Of a stretch of 64,000 bases of DNA, positions 17,051 to 27,500 are shown in pieces (positions within the stretch are counted from its first letter, which is position 1; every line of letters starts with the position of its first letter). The position numbers were made by a program, and so were the translations under genes. Source of the DNA: Rhodanobacter sp. (GTDB lineage: Bacteria > Pseudomonadota > Gammaproteobacteria > Xanthomonadales > Rhodanobacteraceae); NCBI GenBank assembly GCA_024711345.1, contig JANJTA010000026.1, positions 1-64,000 of the forward strand, in the 5' to 3' direction. The notes beneath the pieces are model-generated. The model did not search any database. It saw only the letters and a program-made list of their open reading frames with translations, and was not told the origin of the DNA.

Positions 17051-17434
17051 ATGCACCACAGCCGACTCAGCACCATCGTCATCGACTGCCAGGTCGACGA
17101 ACTTGCACCCGCCGCCGATTTCTGGAGCCAGGCGCTGGGCAAGCCGCTCGCCAGCGTGGACCAGGACGGCGACGGCAAGTACGCGGAACTGCAGACCGCC
17201 GCGGACGAGCCGATCATCCTGCTGCAGAAGGTGGATCACTCCAGCCGCGTGCACCTGGATATCGAGACCGACGACCTCGACGCCGAGGTGGCGCGGCTGG
17301 AGCGCCTCGGCGCGCGCCGCATCGCGTTCGTGCGCGGACGCTGGTGGGTGCTGGAGGCGCCCAGCGGGCACCGCTTCTGCGTGGTGCAGCCGCAGCGCAA
17401 GGCGTTCGGGCCCCACCTCAACCGCTGGGACTGA
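17051..17434 (+). CDS. VOC superfamily (glyoxalase/bleomycin-resistance-like) protein
   Basis: A 127-residue single VOC module, with repeated beta-alpha-beta-beta-beta units. Visible landmarks are VHLDIETDDLDAEVARLERLGA in the middle and the C-terminal WWVLEAPSGHRFCVVQPQ, typical of the glyoxalase-like subgroup. Function is unknown; the family includes isomerases, dioxygenases and drug-binding proteins. CGGAGA precedes ATG 17051. It is a single gene between a divergent peptidase gene and a convergent MgtC/SapB gene. Confidence 0.85.
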   Translation: MHHSRLSTIVIDCQVDELAPAADFWSQALGKPLASVDQDGDGKYAELQTAADEPIILLQKVDHSSRVHLDIETDDLDAEVARLERLGARRIAFVRGRWWVLEAPSGHRFCVVQPQRKAFGPHLNRWD

Positions 17435-17470
17435 CGCACCGCCGCCGGCGGGCGGCGTGCATCGGGCACG

Positions 17471-18703
17471 TCAGCCCAGCCACCAGCCCAGCCAGGTGGC
17501 CGCCAGCACGATGGCCAGACCCAGCAGCACCGGTCGCGCAAAGTCGCGGTCGCCGTTGGCGCGGGCGATCACCGCCTTGGACAGGCTGTTGCTGCTCAGC
17601 GCCATCAGGATCGGCAGCGCGGTGGCCGCCGGTTCGACCCTGCCCGCCGCGGCCAGTGCCGCCACCGATACCGCCGGCGCATGGGTGTCGGCGAAGCCGG
17701 CGATGCCGGAGGCAATAGCCAGCCCGCGATCGCCCAGCCACACGCGCATCGCGGCGGAGACCAGCAGCACCACGGCGATCATCAGGCCCAGCCACAGCGA
17801 CGCCCTGACGCTGAAAACGACGCTGCCCTGCACTGGATCCGGCGTGCTCAGGCGCAGACCCCGCCACGTCCACAACGCACCATAGCCTGCCGCGGTCAGC
17901 CCGCCGCAGACCAGCGGCACGGTGAGCACGCGCAGCGTCGCCAGGTCGGTGACCGCCAGCACCGCCGCCATCTGCACGAAGGTGGCCACGGTCGACAGCA
18001 CCGCCGCTGCGATCGCCGGCCGCCGCCGCGCCGGCTGCTCGCGCGCCTGCGTACCCATCACGCCGATGGTGGCCACGCTGGAAACGAAGCCGGAGAGCAG
18101 CCCGGCCAGCGGCAGGCCGACACGGCTGCCCAGCAGCCGCAGCAGCGCATGGGCGGCCGCGCCGATCGACATGATCAATATCACGATCAGCCACACCGCC
18201 CGCGGGTTGATCGCGTCGAACGGCCCGAGCGGGCGATCGGGCACCAGCGGCAGCACCAGCAGCGTGGCGGCGGCCAGCACCAGCAGGTTGTTGAGTTCCT
18301 CCGCGGTCAGCACGCCGCGCACGAAGTGATGCATGGGCTCGCGCGCGGCCAGCAGGATGGTCAGCGCCACCGCCAGAGCGGCCGCCAGCGGCGGCTGGCG
18401 GATGGCCATGGCGCCCAGCAGCAGGCACAGCAGCAGGCTGACCTCGGTGGTCAGGCCGCGGTCGCTGCCGGCATCGCGCGCATAGGCGATCGCCAGCAGC
18501 GCCGCCACCGCCGCCAGCGCCAGCAGCAGGGTCGCGGTGCCGAAGCTCGCGCCGACCGCGCCCAGCAGCGCCGCCACGGCGAAGGTGCGGATGCCGGCCA
18601 CCGCATCGCCGTCGCCGCCCTTGCGCCGTTCGCGCTCGGCGCCGACCAGCAGGCCGATGCCCAGCGCCACCGCAAAACCGGTCCAGGAAAAGTCGACGCC
18701 CAT
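17471..18703 (-). CDS. MgtC/SapB family membrane protein with DUF4010 domain
   Basis: A 410-residue inner-membrane protein with about 12 hydrophobic helices. The N-terminal part (about 1-140) carries the MgtC/SapB signature GIGLLVGAERERRKG. The C-terminal half matches the DUF4010 type (GLLSGFVSSVATIGVMGTQA; GFADTHAPAVSVAALAAAG; LSSNSLSKAVIA). Its transport or regulatory role is unknown. ATG 18703 immediately precedes the first helix. It overlaps nothing. Confidence 0.88.
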   Translation of the reverse strand: MGVDFSWTGFAVALGIGLLVGAERERRKGGDGDAVAGIRTFAVAALLGAVGASFGTATLLLALAAVAALLAIAYARDAGSDRGLTTEVSLLLCLLLGAMAIRQPPLAAALAVALTILLAAREPMHHFVRGVLTAEELNNLLVLAAATLLVLPLVPDRPLGPFDAINPRAVWLIVILIMSIGAAAHALLRLLGSRVGLPLAGLLSGFVSSVATIGVMGTQAREQPARRRPAIAAAVLSTVATFVQMAAVLAVTDLATLRVLTVPLVCGGLTAAGYGALWTWRGLRLSTPDPVQGSVVFSVRASLWLGLMIAVVLLVSAAMRVWLGDRGLAIASGIAGFADTHAPAVSVAALAAAGRVEPAATALPILMALSSNSLSKAVIARANGDRDFARPVLLGLAIVLAATWLGWWLG

Positions 18704-18845
18704 GAAGCCACACCGTGACGAGCCGCGGCCGCATGCCGGCCTCGGCGCGATCATGCCGGAGCCCCCGCGGAAAGTCGCGCGGGCGCGGCAGCCCGCGCAG
18801 GCACCGACCGGCGCGATGGCGCCCTGCGGCCGCGGCCGAAACCGG

Positions 18846-21074
18846 CTAGATGTCGAAGCGGTAACTCAGCTTCACCAGCAGCTGCTCGTCGTCGCGCAGC
18901 GCGAGGCTGCGGCCGAACAGGTCGCCGGCGTCGCGCGTCTGCTCGTCCATGGCGTAGCCGCCGCGGCCGTAGACCACGTACAGGTACGACAGCGGCGCCA
19001 GCTCGTAGCGGTAGCGGATCTGCAGGCCGAGGTTGCGCACGGCAAAGTCGTCGACCGGATCGTTGCTCGCGGCGGCGCGGCCATTGGCCTGCACGCGGTA
19101 GCCGCCGTGCACCCGCGCGGCCAGCCCGATTGTCTGCAGCCGCACGCGCAGTTCCTGGTGGCTGTCGATGCTCCAGTCGAAGCCGGCGTCGAGCTGCAGC
19201 GTGCGCTCGTCGTAGCGGCCGATAAGGTTGTCGTGCTGCCATACCAGCCAGTCCGGCAGGTGTTCGTAGTACGGACCGGCGTAGACGCTGAACGCGTCGC
19301 TGACGAAATAGGTCGGGATGAACTTGACGTCGTAGCCGAGCTGGCGGTTGCCGCCGAGTCCGCCGCTGACGACCTCCGCGTCCAGCTTGAACGCCCAGTC
19401 GCCGTGGCGCGGGCTGATCCGTTCGTAGACCAGGTCCAGCGACGGCGGCAGGAACAGCGCGCCGTTGCCGCGGGTGAGCAGGTCGTCCCAGCCCGCGCTG
19501 TTGACGTTGAGCTGCACCACTTCGGTGGCGCCGTTGCGCAGGTTGCTGTGGCGGCTGACGCGCAGCTGGCGGCGCAGGCGCAGGCCGTGGTCGTTGTCGA
19601 GGGCGTCGATGCGGAAGCGCCACTCGTGCGAGCTGTAGGCGGAACCGGCCGGCAGCGCGGTATTGCGCTTGCGCACTTCCCAGTGGCCGTAGTTGAAGTT
19701 GTTGCGTTCCAGGTAACCGAAGTCGTTGACCTGCAGCTGGTCGCCGAAATGCATGCCCAGCCACTGCTGGCGCCAGCCGTCGCCCATCTCGTAATCGGCG
19801 ATCAGGGTGCCGCCGCTGTCGCGCGTATGCGTGCCCGACTGCAGGATGTCGCTGCCGACCACGTTGGTGGCGATGGTCAACTGCGGCGTCGGCCGCCAGT
19901 GGTGATCCACGCCGAGCACGCTGGCTTCGCGATCCAGCCACGGGCGATCGACCCGGGTCAGCAGCATGCCCAGGCTCTGCTCGCCGAAATCGTGGGTCAC
20001 CCGCGCGGCGCCGAAGAAGCGCCCCGCCTCGCCGCCCTCGTCGGCGGCCAGCACGCCGTAGCTGGTGGTGCCGAAGCTGCCGTTGAGCTTCACCGCCGCG
20101 TCGATGTCCGCCGCGCCGTGGCCGTCATCGGACGGCCCGCCGACGCGCCGCGTATAGACCAGCTGGCTGTAGTCGTCGAGCAGGCTGAAATCGAAGATGC
20201 CCTGGTTCTCGGTGAAGAATGGCCGCTTGTCGCGCACATAGGTCTCGGTGGCGCTGAAGTTGACCACCAGGTCGTCGCTCTCGACCTGGCCGAAATCCGG
20301 GTTCAGCGCGGCGGTCAGCTGGAACTGGCCGTTCGGCTTCCACAGCAGGTCGGCGCCTTGCTGGAAGTGGCTGCGGCCGTGCACGTTGTCGTACAGGCCG
20401 GACACATACGGCGTCACCGCCAGCAGCGACTGGCCGTACTGCGGCACCTCGACCCGGCTGAACTCGGACAGGAAGCGCGGCAGCGTGAAACTGGCCGCAG
20501 GCCACGACGCGCGCTCACCGGTCGAGCCGGTCACGCGGTCGAGATAGACGCCGAGCGTGCGTTTGCCGTCGCGCGCCGCGTGCATCGGCGCGATGTACCA
20601 AGGGATGAGGATTTCCACGGTCCAGCCTTCGGCATCCTCGCTCACCGCGTGGCGCCAGTTGCCGTCCCAATCCTTGTTGAACTGGTTTTCGTTGGTGACC
20701 ACGGCATCGTTGACGCCGCCGGTCGAACTGACCACGAAGTCGTAGCCGGTGCGGCCGTCGCCGTTGAAGTCGACCATCACGTTGACGCGGTCGACCTGGT
20801 CCTCGAAGTCGCGCTGCACGCGCTGGTGCGTGCGCGGCACGCCGGGCGGCTGCTCGCAGCGGAACGCCACCGCCAGGCCTTTCGGGGTGGCCAGGATCCA
20901 TGCTTCGGTCGGCAGCGAGCCCGACTTGCCGGTGAGCGGCTGGGTCTGGCGAAAATCGGTGACGTGTTGCGCGCCCTGCCACTCGGTGGCACCGAGGTGA
21001 CCGTCGATGTCGACGGCCAGTGCTGGTGTCGACAGTGCGGCCAGGGTAACGAACAGCAGGCATGCCAGGCGCAT
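18846..21074 (-). CDS. DUF5916 outer-membrane protein with N-terminal CBM9-like domain
   Basis: A 742-residue secreted protein. Residues 1-20 are a signal peptide ending ALA. Residues 25-220 look like a family-9 carbohydrate-binding-like sandwich (VDIDGHLGATEWQGAQ; VNVMVDFNGDGRTGYDFVVS; WTVEILIPW). The rest is a DUF5916-type beta barrel (ALNPDFGQVESDDLVVNFS, RPFFTENQGIF) ending in the aromatic strand LLVKLSYRFDI. Such proteins are common in Xanthomonadales and Bacteroidetes. The substrate is unknown. The frame stays open upstream, but the signal peptide fixes the start at 21074. Confidence 0.85.
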   Translation of the reverse strand: MRLACLLFVTLAALSTPALAVDIDGHLGATEWQGAQHVTDFRQTQPLTGKSGSLPTEAWILATPKGLAVAFRCEQPPGVPRTHQRVQRDFEDQVDRVNVMVDFNGDGRTGYDFVVSSTGGVNDAVVTNENQFNKDWDGNWRHAVSEDAEGWTVEILIPWYIAPMHAARDGKRTLGVYLDRVTGSTGERASWPAASFTLPRFLSEFSRVEVPQYGQSLLAVTPYVSGLYDNVHGRSHFQQGADLLWKPNGQFQLTAALNPDFGQVESDDLVVNFSATETYVRDKRPFFTENQGIFDFSLLDDYSQLVYTRRVGGPSDDGHGAADIDAAVKLNGSFGTTSYGVLAADEGGEAGRFFGAARVTHDFGEQSLGMLLTRVDRPWLDREASVLGVDHHWRPTPQLTIATNVVGSDILQSGTHTRDSGGTLIADYEMGDGWRQQWLGMHFGDQLQVNDFGYLERNNFNYGHWEVRKRNTALPAGSAYSSHEWRFRIDALDNDHGLRLRRQLRVSRHSNLRNGATEVVQLNVNSAGWDDLLTRGNGALFLPPSLDLVYERISPRHGDWAFKLDAEVVSGGLGGNRQLGYDVKFIPTYFVSDAFSVYAGPYYEHLPDWLVWQHDNLIGRYDERTLQLDAGFDWSIDSHQELRVRLQTIGLAARVHGGYRVQANGRAAASNDPVDDFAVRNLGLQIRYRYELAPLSYLYVVYGRGGYAMDEQTRDAGDLFGRSLALRDDEQLLVKLSYRFDI

Positions 21075-21238
21075 GTTGAAAGATTTCCACGGGGAGGTGG
21101 CGCGCAGGGGCGCCGTGGAGGCAATGGATGGCCATGCCGGGTGACGCACAGCTTGCCGCCTGCGCGCGGCCGCTTCGACCGCCACAAGTCACGCCGTGAC
21201 GGATGACCGGCGCCCCGCCCCGAACGTGCGCCGCCCGC

Positions 21239-21568
21239 TCAGCGGCGCCGACGGCGTCCCCATAGCAGGTGACGCAGCAGCATCGCCACCACGACGACGG
21301 CGGCGAACGCGCCATAGCCGTACAACGCCGGCAGCACCTGCTGCCAGATCGCACCGCTGGCGCGGCCGAAGCCGTCGACAGTGGGCAGTTCGACGGTGTC
21401 GAAGCCGAGCATCGCGCACTGCACCGCGGCGATCAGCGCCAGCAGCAGCACGGCGGCATCGAAGACGCGCCGGCCGGCCGTGCGCGGCAGGCTTTTCGGG
21501 TACGCCCAGTAGCCCCAGCACAGGATCAGCAGCAGGGGCGCAAGCAGCAGGATGGCGAGATAACGCAT
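21239..21568 (-). CDS. Small hypothetical membrane protein
   Basis: A 109-residue protein with three likely transmembrane helices (about 3-22, 38-57 and 82-102) and a basic C-terminal tail of Arg residues (WGRRRRR). Not recognised. It is 33 bp downstream of trpS on the same strand and may be co-transcribed with it. Confidence 0.65.
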   Translation of the reverse strand: MRYLAILLLAPLLLILCWGYWAYPKSLPRTAGRRVFDAAVLLLALIAAVQCAMLGFDTVELPTVDGFGRASGAIWQQVLPALYGYGAFAAVVVVAMLLRHLLWGRRRRR

Positions 21569-21601
21569 GGGTCGATCACCCGGAAAATATGGCGCCGCGC
21601 C

Positions 21602-22960
<1,359 letters not shown>

Positions 22961-23099
22961 GCTGCGCCGCGCAAGGAAAAGCGCAGTCTACGACATCCGG
23001 CGAAGCTGCTCGACCGGCCAGGCTGCGCCTTGCCAAAAAAATCACATGCGTCGCTACAGATTCTGCCGACCCACAATCACGGCAAGGAGACCGAAGCTC

Positions 23100-23429
23100 A
23101 TGAGCGGCAAGTTCACCGTGTTTACCGGCAAGAATGGCGAGACCTATTTCAACCTCAAGGCCGGCAACGGCGAAATCATCCTCAAGAGCGAGGGATACCG
23201 GGACAAGGCCAGCGCGCACAACGGCATCGAGTCGATACGCCGGAACGCACCGGACGCGGCGCGCTACGAGAAGAAGACCTCGGCCAACGGCAAGTTCCAC
23301 TTCAACCTGAAGGCCGCCAACCATCAGGTCATCGGCAGCAGCGAGATGTACGAGAGCGAGCGTTCGCGCGACGCCGGCATCGCCTCGGTGATGGCCCATG
23401 CGCCGGACGCGAAGCTCATCGAGGAATAG
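23100..23429 (+). CDS. YegP-like protein with two DUF1508 repeats
   Basis: A 109-residue protein made of two DUF1508 repeats: residues 3-50 (GETYFNLKAGNGEIILKSEG) and about 54-105 (GKFHFNLKAANHQVIGSSE). Molecular function is unknown; the family is widespread and small. AAGGAGA lies 11 bases before ATG 23100, which is preferred over the longer open frame starting at 22905, since that overlaps the trpS start region. It is divergent from trpS, whose C-terminus carries a related repeat. Confidence 0.9.
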   Translation: MSGKFTVFTGKNGETYFNLKAGNGEIILKSEGYRDKASAHNGIESIRRNAPDAARYEKKTSANGKFHFNLKAANHQVIGSSEMYESERSRDAGIASVMAHAPDAKLIEE

Positions 23430-23437
23430 GCCACCTG

Positions 23438-23465
23438 CCGGCGCGACCCACGCGGGCCGCGCCGG
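23438..23465. terminator. Hairpin between convergent yegP-like and arginase genes
   Basis: A perfect 8-bp stem, CCGGCGCG / CGCGCCGG, with a 12-base loop sits in the 43-bp gap between converging genes. It has no T-run, so its use as a bidirectional terminator is only plausible. Confidence 0.35.
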
Positions 23466-23472
23466 TCCCGCC

Positions 23473-24387
23473 TCAGCGGATCAGGGTGGACTTGCCGAAC
23501 AGCGACTCGACCAGGTCCACCGCCAGCTTCGCCGTCTGGTTGCGCTTGTCGAAGGCCGGGTTCAGCTCGACGATGTCAAGCGAGGCCATGCGGCCGGTGT
23601 CGGCGATCATCTCCATGCACAGCTGCGCCTCGCGGTAACTCGGGCCGCCGCGCACGGTGGTGCCCACGCCCGGCGCAATGCCGGGGTCGAGGAAGTCGAC
23701 GTCGAAGCTGACGTGCAGGTGGGTGTTCTCGTCGATGCCCGCCAGCGCCTCCTCCATCACGCGCTTCATGCCGATCTCGTCGATGTGGCGCATGTCGTGC
23801 ACCCGCATGTTCGCCTCGCGCACCAGCCGCTTCTCGTCCTCGTCCACCGAGCGGATGCCGATGTAGCGAAACACCTCCGGCTGGGTCGCCGGCACGCTGC
23901 CGCCCAGGTCGATCAGCCCGGCCGGGCCGACCCCGCACAAGCAGGCCACCGGCATGCCGTGGATATTGCCGGTGGGGGTAGCCTGCGCCGTGTTGAAATC
24001 GGTATGCGCATCCAGCCACAGCACGCGCAAACGCCTGCCCTCGTCGTGGCAATGGCGCGCCACCGCGGAGATCGAGCCGATCGCCAGGCAGTGGTCGCCG
24101 CCAAGCATGATCGGCAGTCGGCCGGCCTGCAGCTCCTGGTGAACAGCCGTATAGACGGCCGTATTCCAGGCCACCACCTCGTCCAGATGACGATAGCCGT
24201 GCTCGGGCGGCAGCCACGGATTGAGCGGTCCCTGCAGGTTGCCGCGGTCGATCACCTTCAATCCGCGCCGCCGCAGCTTCTCCGCCAGGTCGGCTACCCG
24301 CAGCGCTTCCGGCCCCATCGCGGCGCCGCGATGGCCGGCGCCGATGTCGGTCGGCACGCCGATCAATGAAACGGTCTGTTTGCCCAT
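23473..24387 (-). CDS. rocF: Arginase
   Basis: Binuclear manganese enzyme that splits L-arginine to ornithine and urea. The 304-residue product has all ureohydrolase signatures: GGDHCLAIG (His ligand), DAHTDFN (Asp-His-Asp ligands) and SFDVDFLDP (two Asp ligands). It also has GVPTDIGAGHRGAAMGP at the N-terminus and LDIVELNPAFD near the end. No other arginine-catabolism gene is adjacent. Agmatinase is a less likely alternative because the N- and C-terminal sequences are arginase-like. Confidence 0.94.
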   Translation of the reverse strand: MGKQTVSLIGVPTDIGAGHRGAAMGPEALRVADLAEKLRRRGLKVIDRGNLQGPLNPWLPPEHGYRHLDEVVAWNTAVYTAVHQELQAGRLPIMLGGDHCLAIGSISAVARHCHDEGRRLRVLWLDAHTDFNTAQATPTGNIHGMPVACLCGVGPAGLIDLGGSVPATQPEVFRYIGIRSVDEDEKRLVREANMRVHDMRHIDEIGMKRVMEEALAGIDENTHLHVSFDVDFLDPGIAPGVGTTVRGGPSYREAQLCMEMIADTGRMASLDIVELNPAFDKRNQTAKLAVDLVESLFGKSTLIR

Positions 24388-25105
24388 GATCCGTGTTTGT
24401 CCGCCGTGCGTCGCGGCGACCGCAAGGCCTGGGCCATCGCTCGCCGCCGAGGTCGGGACGGCCGCCGGCGAAGGGGACCGTCTGCCACTGTCCCGAACGA
24501 GTCACCGCCGTCCCTGTGAGAAGGATGCCCGCGGCCTCAAGCGCCACGGACGAGCCGGAGTTTACCGGAACGCAGCCGGTGACGTTGCCGGATCGCGGCG
24601 CGCAATCGCCGCGGCCGCATCCACAACCCGTGGCGTCAACCCCTGCGAAACGGTGCGCCAGCCCGGCCGGCGCGGCCGATCAGTGGCATTGCGTCTGGCG
24701 ACTTCGCGCCAGTTCGTCCTCGCGACGCGACCGCGCCCCCGGATTCCATGACACCAGGTCCCTGGCGCCCGGCGGCGGCGACACCGCGGGTCCGCTATTC
24801 CGGACGGCTTTCCCCAACAGCGTCCCTGCAAACAGCAACACTCCACGCCAGAAGGCGGAATGTGCGATAAGCGTTTGCATGTCAATCACCCCGAGCTGCC
24901 CCTGCGCAGCCACGGCGTCGATCCTAGCAAGCTTTTACGCCACGCGCATGCTCACCCGGGACAACCGGCAGTCCCCGCCGGCGCCGCAGCGCAAGCCCAA
25001 GCGACGTCTCGCCGTCCCAACGAGGTCCTGCAGCAGCGCGCGCCCGGCAACGGCGATGGCGGCACACGGCGCGTCGGTGTCCGGGATGGCAACGGCTCCG
25101 CGCCG
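24388..25105. other. Gene-poor stretch after arginase
   Basis: About 700 bp in which all long frames look like shadows, with no recognisable domain. The only candidate is a short hydrophobic ORF (24680-24880, listed separately). No tRNA, CRISPR array or clear repeat is visible. Confidence 0.5.
24680..24880 (-). CDS. Possible small membrane protein (weak)
   Basis: A 66-residue frame starting MQTLIAHSAFWRGVLLF, with one likely hydrophobic helix near the N-terminus and a polar tail. About 40 bp upstream on the same strand an extended -10-like TGCTAGGAT is present. It has no recognisable family, and codon evidence is thin. It could be spurious. Confidence 0.3.
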   Translation of the reverse strand: MQTLIAHSAFWRGVLLFAGTLLGKAVRNSGPAVSPPPGARDLVSWNPGARSRREDELARSRQTQCH

Positions 25106-25345
25106 TCAGGCCGCGGCGCGCTGCGGGTTGACGCCGCCCGCGTAGTGCGCCAAAGCGATGGTGAATTCCGAGCAGGCCAGTTCGACACTGGCGGCGCGAC
25201 CGGAACTGGCGTGTTCCTCGCGGGCCAGTCCGCGCGCCAGCCGGATCGCGTGCGCGAAGGACAGCCTGTCATACAGCACGGCCTCCCCGCTGCAGATGCA
25301 CCACAAGCCGTGGCGGCTTTCCTTGATCGTCAGAACCATGCGCAT
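25106..25345 (-). CDS. Small hypothetical protein
   Basis: A 79-residue protein starting MRMVLTIKESRHGLWCICSG, with a central helix rich in Arg/Ala (AIRLARGLAREEHA). It looks like the small DUF2188-like beta-alpha proteins found scattered in this lineage, but I cannot assign a family. The start at 25345 is preferred to longer frames because the upstream residues are low-complexity. It is not evidently in an operon. Confidence 0.5.
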   Translation of the reverse strand: MRMVLTIKESRHGLWCICSGEAVLYDRLSFAHAIRLARGLAREEHASSGRAASVELACSEFTIALAHYAGGVNPQRAAA

Positions 25346-25542
25346 CGCCGCACTCCCAGGGCCAGCGGTCGCCGCAGTCCCACCCGTGCGCCCCCTGGCC
25401 GACGGATGATCGGTGACTCCGGTATGGGGCCAGTCTGCACGGGGCGGCACGCCGCGTATGTCGGCGCGCGCCTACGCCCGATGTACGCGCCCGGCCCGGG
25501 AAGGCAACCCGGCCGCTATCGCCGCCAATTCGCGGGCTTGGC

Positions 25543-25794
25543 TCAACCGGCCTGGCAAAGGCTCTGTTGTTCGGGATGCGGTACCCAGCCATAACGGGCG
25601 AGGATGATCGGCTCGGAGTACTCGCCGCGGTCGACGTCCGCCGCCTGGGCATAGACCAGCACGCCGTCAAGTTGTCCGGCCAGCATCTCGCCGCGTGCGC
25701 GCGCCAGCTGTTCCATGCCGTGGAGAATGGGTTTGTCCGCGACGATGTCGCCGTCCACCTCGTGAAAGCCCTGCACCACGTAAAGCGTACCCAT
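25543..25794 (-). CDS. Small hypothetical protein
   Basis: An 83-residue protein (start MGTLYVVQGFHEVDGDIVAD) with an alternating beta/alpha pattern and no signal peptide. The sequence composition looks protein-like, with acidic and hydrophobic alternation. I do not recognise the family. It is separated from both neighbours by about 200 bp or more. Confidence 0.5.
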   Translation of the reverse strand: MGTLYVVQGFHEVDGDIVADKPILHGMEQLARARGEMLAGQLDGVLVYAQAADVDRGEYSEPIILARYGWVPHPEQQSLCQAG

Positions 25795-26238
25795 GATGTG
25801 CCCTCGCGCGCATACCCACCCCCGGCAATGCCGAGCGTGAACAGGCAAAAGTAGACGGATCGCGATGGCTTCGTTAAGACCGGGTGGAAGCGTTCAGCCT
25901 GCGCGCGATTGACGCAGTCACTGCAAGGCCGCCGGCGCGGGCGCGCAGGGCGGCTCGTTGAAGGCCCAGACGTTCCTACAGGCGGCCTTCGCGTATGGCC
26001 TGTCGTCGGAACACCCGATTGCCCGCAAGGTAACGCGCACCTTTGGACTTGTGCATAACCCCGTGGCGCCGATTCCGCGGGAGGGCAAGTCAACGCCCGG
26101 CACGCGAGAGCTTACGCCGCTGGCGCCGGATGCACTTCGAAGCTGCCGACCGCGATGCCGCACAAACCTCGCCGATGCTCCAGCGCGCCGGTGCGGGCAG
26201 TGTTGTCACCCGGCGGAAGTGAACTTTACCCAATTTGA
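25795..26238. other. Intergenic region before the A+T-rich gene pair
   Basis: 444 bp with no gene I can support. The composition falls towards the right-hand end, where the A+T-richer island begins. I looked for a copy of the tRNA-Thr 3' end that could mark an attachment site and found none that is convincing. Confidence 0.5.
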
Positions 26239-26931
26239 TTAGGCCGCCGCCGCTAGCACATTTTCGCCACCCGCTTGGACGTAACCCCAAGCGTTATGGT
26301 CAATCCCGGGTGCCATCCGAGCGCGAGCGCGCTTGAAACTTGGCGCTAACGCAATTGAGACAGTATCCCGGTTTGTGACTGCCCTAACACTTTTCGCGTT
26401 CAAGCTACGGTGCGCACGCTTTGCCCTTTTGGCCTTATATGCCTTGGCGCAAACTACGCAAATGGTCTTTAGCGTGCAAGCCAGCCACCAGTTGCGCAGC
26501 AATACCGTCGCGATTGGCGACCGGTTGACCATTAGCATGAACATTTCGGTATGCGCGGCCTCGACGATTCCTTCTAACTCTTTCCGAAGGGCGGCTGGCT
26601 GGGCCTTAAGGTCCTGTTTCATGGTGTTGCGAATTGCCAGCGAATATTGCGCCGAGCTTTTCGACTGCATCAGCCGGGAGTAGCACATATGCATAAAACT
26701 GATGTCGTGCGAGTACCGAATTAAGCCGTTCAAAAGTTCGCGGTGCATCTGATATGTCCGGCTTTGAAACGATATGCGGCCCTCTTCCGCGACTTTGAAC
26801 AAAGTCGCACGCAAAACAAACAGGTTATTGCGGGCGACATCTACCGTGGCATTTGGCATTTCTACAAACACCAAGTAGGTCGTTAGAGCGATGGATGCGA
26901 CGACGAATGCGAAGTAAATTAGCATAGTCAT
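26239..26931 (-). CDS. Unknown membrane protein, second gene of an A+T-rich pair
   Basis: A 230-residue protein of unknown function. Residues about 3-24 form a transmembrane helix. A mostly helical region follows (about 30-135), then a second hydrophobic segment (about 143-163) and a basic tail (KAYKAKRAKRAHRS). Its ATG overlaps the stop of the upstream gene by four bases (ATGA at 26928-26931), so the two are translationally coupled. Base composition and codon use are clearly less G+C-rich than the neighbours, suggesting horizontal acquisition. Confidence 0.7.
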   Translation of the reverse strand: MTMLIYFAFVVASIALTTYLVFVEMPNATVDVARNNLFVLRATLFKVAEEGRISFQSRTYQMHRELLNGLIRYSHDISFMHMCYSRLMQSKSSAQYSLAIRNTMKQDLKAQPAALRKELEGIVEAAHTEMFMLMVNRSPIATVLLRNWWLACTLKTICVVCAKAYKAKRAKRAHRSLNAKSVRAVTNRDTVSIALAPSFKRARARMAPGIDHNAWGYVQAGGENVLAAAA

Positions 26932-27422
26932 ACTTGGTCCCTTTCGTTCGTTTGTCCCGAAGAATCGAGCCCACTTGAAGACCTGCCAGGGTCTACACCT
27001 ATTTCGTAACTACGAGTAAAGCCAGCGACTCTATGAACCAAAGCTTTGTTAAGCCGTCTGTAACGGCGATTCGATACTGCCGCAACTATGGACCCTAAGA
27101 CTAAAGTCAAGTTCAACCACCAAGGTGGTCCAAGAGACTTGGCGATTTCCTCAAGAGTCGAACTGGAAATTTTCGCATCAATGGTTGCCCAGAGATATGT
27201 GGTCTGCCCCGAGAAATATCTAGCGCACACCCATACACAGCCAAAAACCATTGCGCATCGAATCAAAGTCTTCGTGACGGCGGTGAGATTGCTGGCGGTA
27301 CGTGAACTGCGCAGCGTCTCATAGCGGGCGCGCAGCTGGGCGTTCTCATTGATCAAAAATTCGCGGCTCGGCGCCAGCCTCTGCTGGCGTGCAGCGACCT
27401 TGGGATTTCCTTTCCCCGCCAT
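26928..27422 (-). CDS. Unknown membrane protein, first gene of an A+T-rich pair
   Basis: A 164-residue protein of unknown function. An N-terminal basic, probably coiled segment (about 1-45) is followed by two hydrophobic helices (about 54-70 and 98-114) and a polar C-terminal part. GGGGGGAG precedes ATG 27422. It lies 78 bp from the 3' end of tRNA-Thr on the same strand and overlaps the next gene by four bases. One 60-base line here (27001-27060) is about 43% G+C, against about 70% in core genes. The tRNA-adjacent position suggests an inserted island remnant. Confidence 0.7.
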   Translation of the reverse strand: MAGKGNPKVAARQQRLAPSREFLINENAQLRARYETLRSSRTASNLTAVTKTLIRCAMVFGCVWVCARYFSGQTTYLWATIDAKISSSTLEEIAKSLGPPWWLNLTLVLGSIVAAVSNRRYRRLNKALVHRVAGFTRSYEIGVDPGRSSSGLDSSGQTNERDQV

Positions 27423-27500
27423 TCGCTCCCCCCGTCGCGACTATGTTGTTCGGATAGTGCCACAACTTCCGCGTCCATTTCACGCTATTTGTTACCTAAT

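Noticed and set aside
18537-21206. 889-codon open frame on the plus strand
   Set aside because: It is antisense to the DUF5916 gene, which has a signal peptide and family motifs. The composition of the antisense product (Arg/His/Gln-rich) is typical of a shadow frame in 70% G+C DNA.
26100-26170. Possible attachment repeat GGCGCCGGATGCACTTCGAA resembling the tRNA-Thr 3' end
   Set aside because: Only scattered identity, with gaps, to the 27501-27530 sequence; no run long enough to be a direct att repeat.
25958-26242. 94-codon plus-strand ORF before the A+T-rich pair
   Set aside because: It needs a TTG start, has no domain, and the product composition looks like non-coding sequence.
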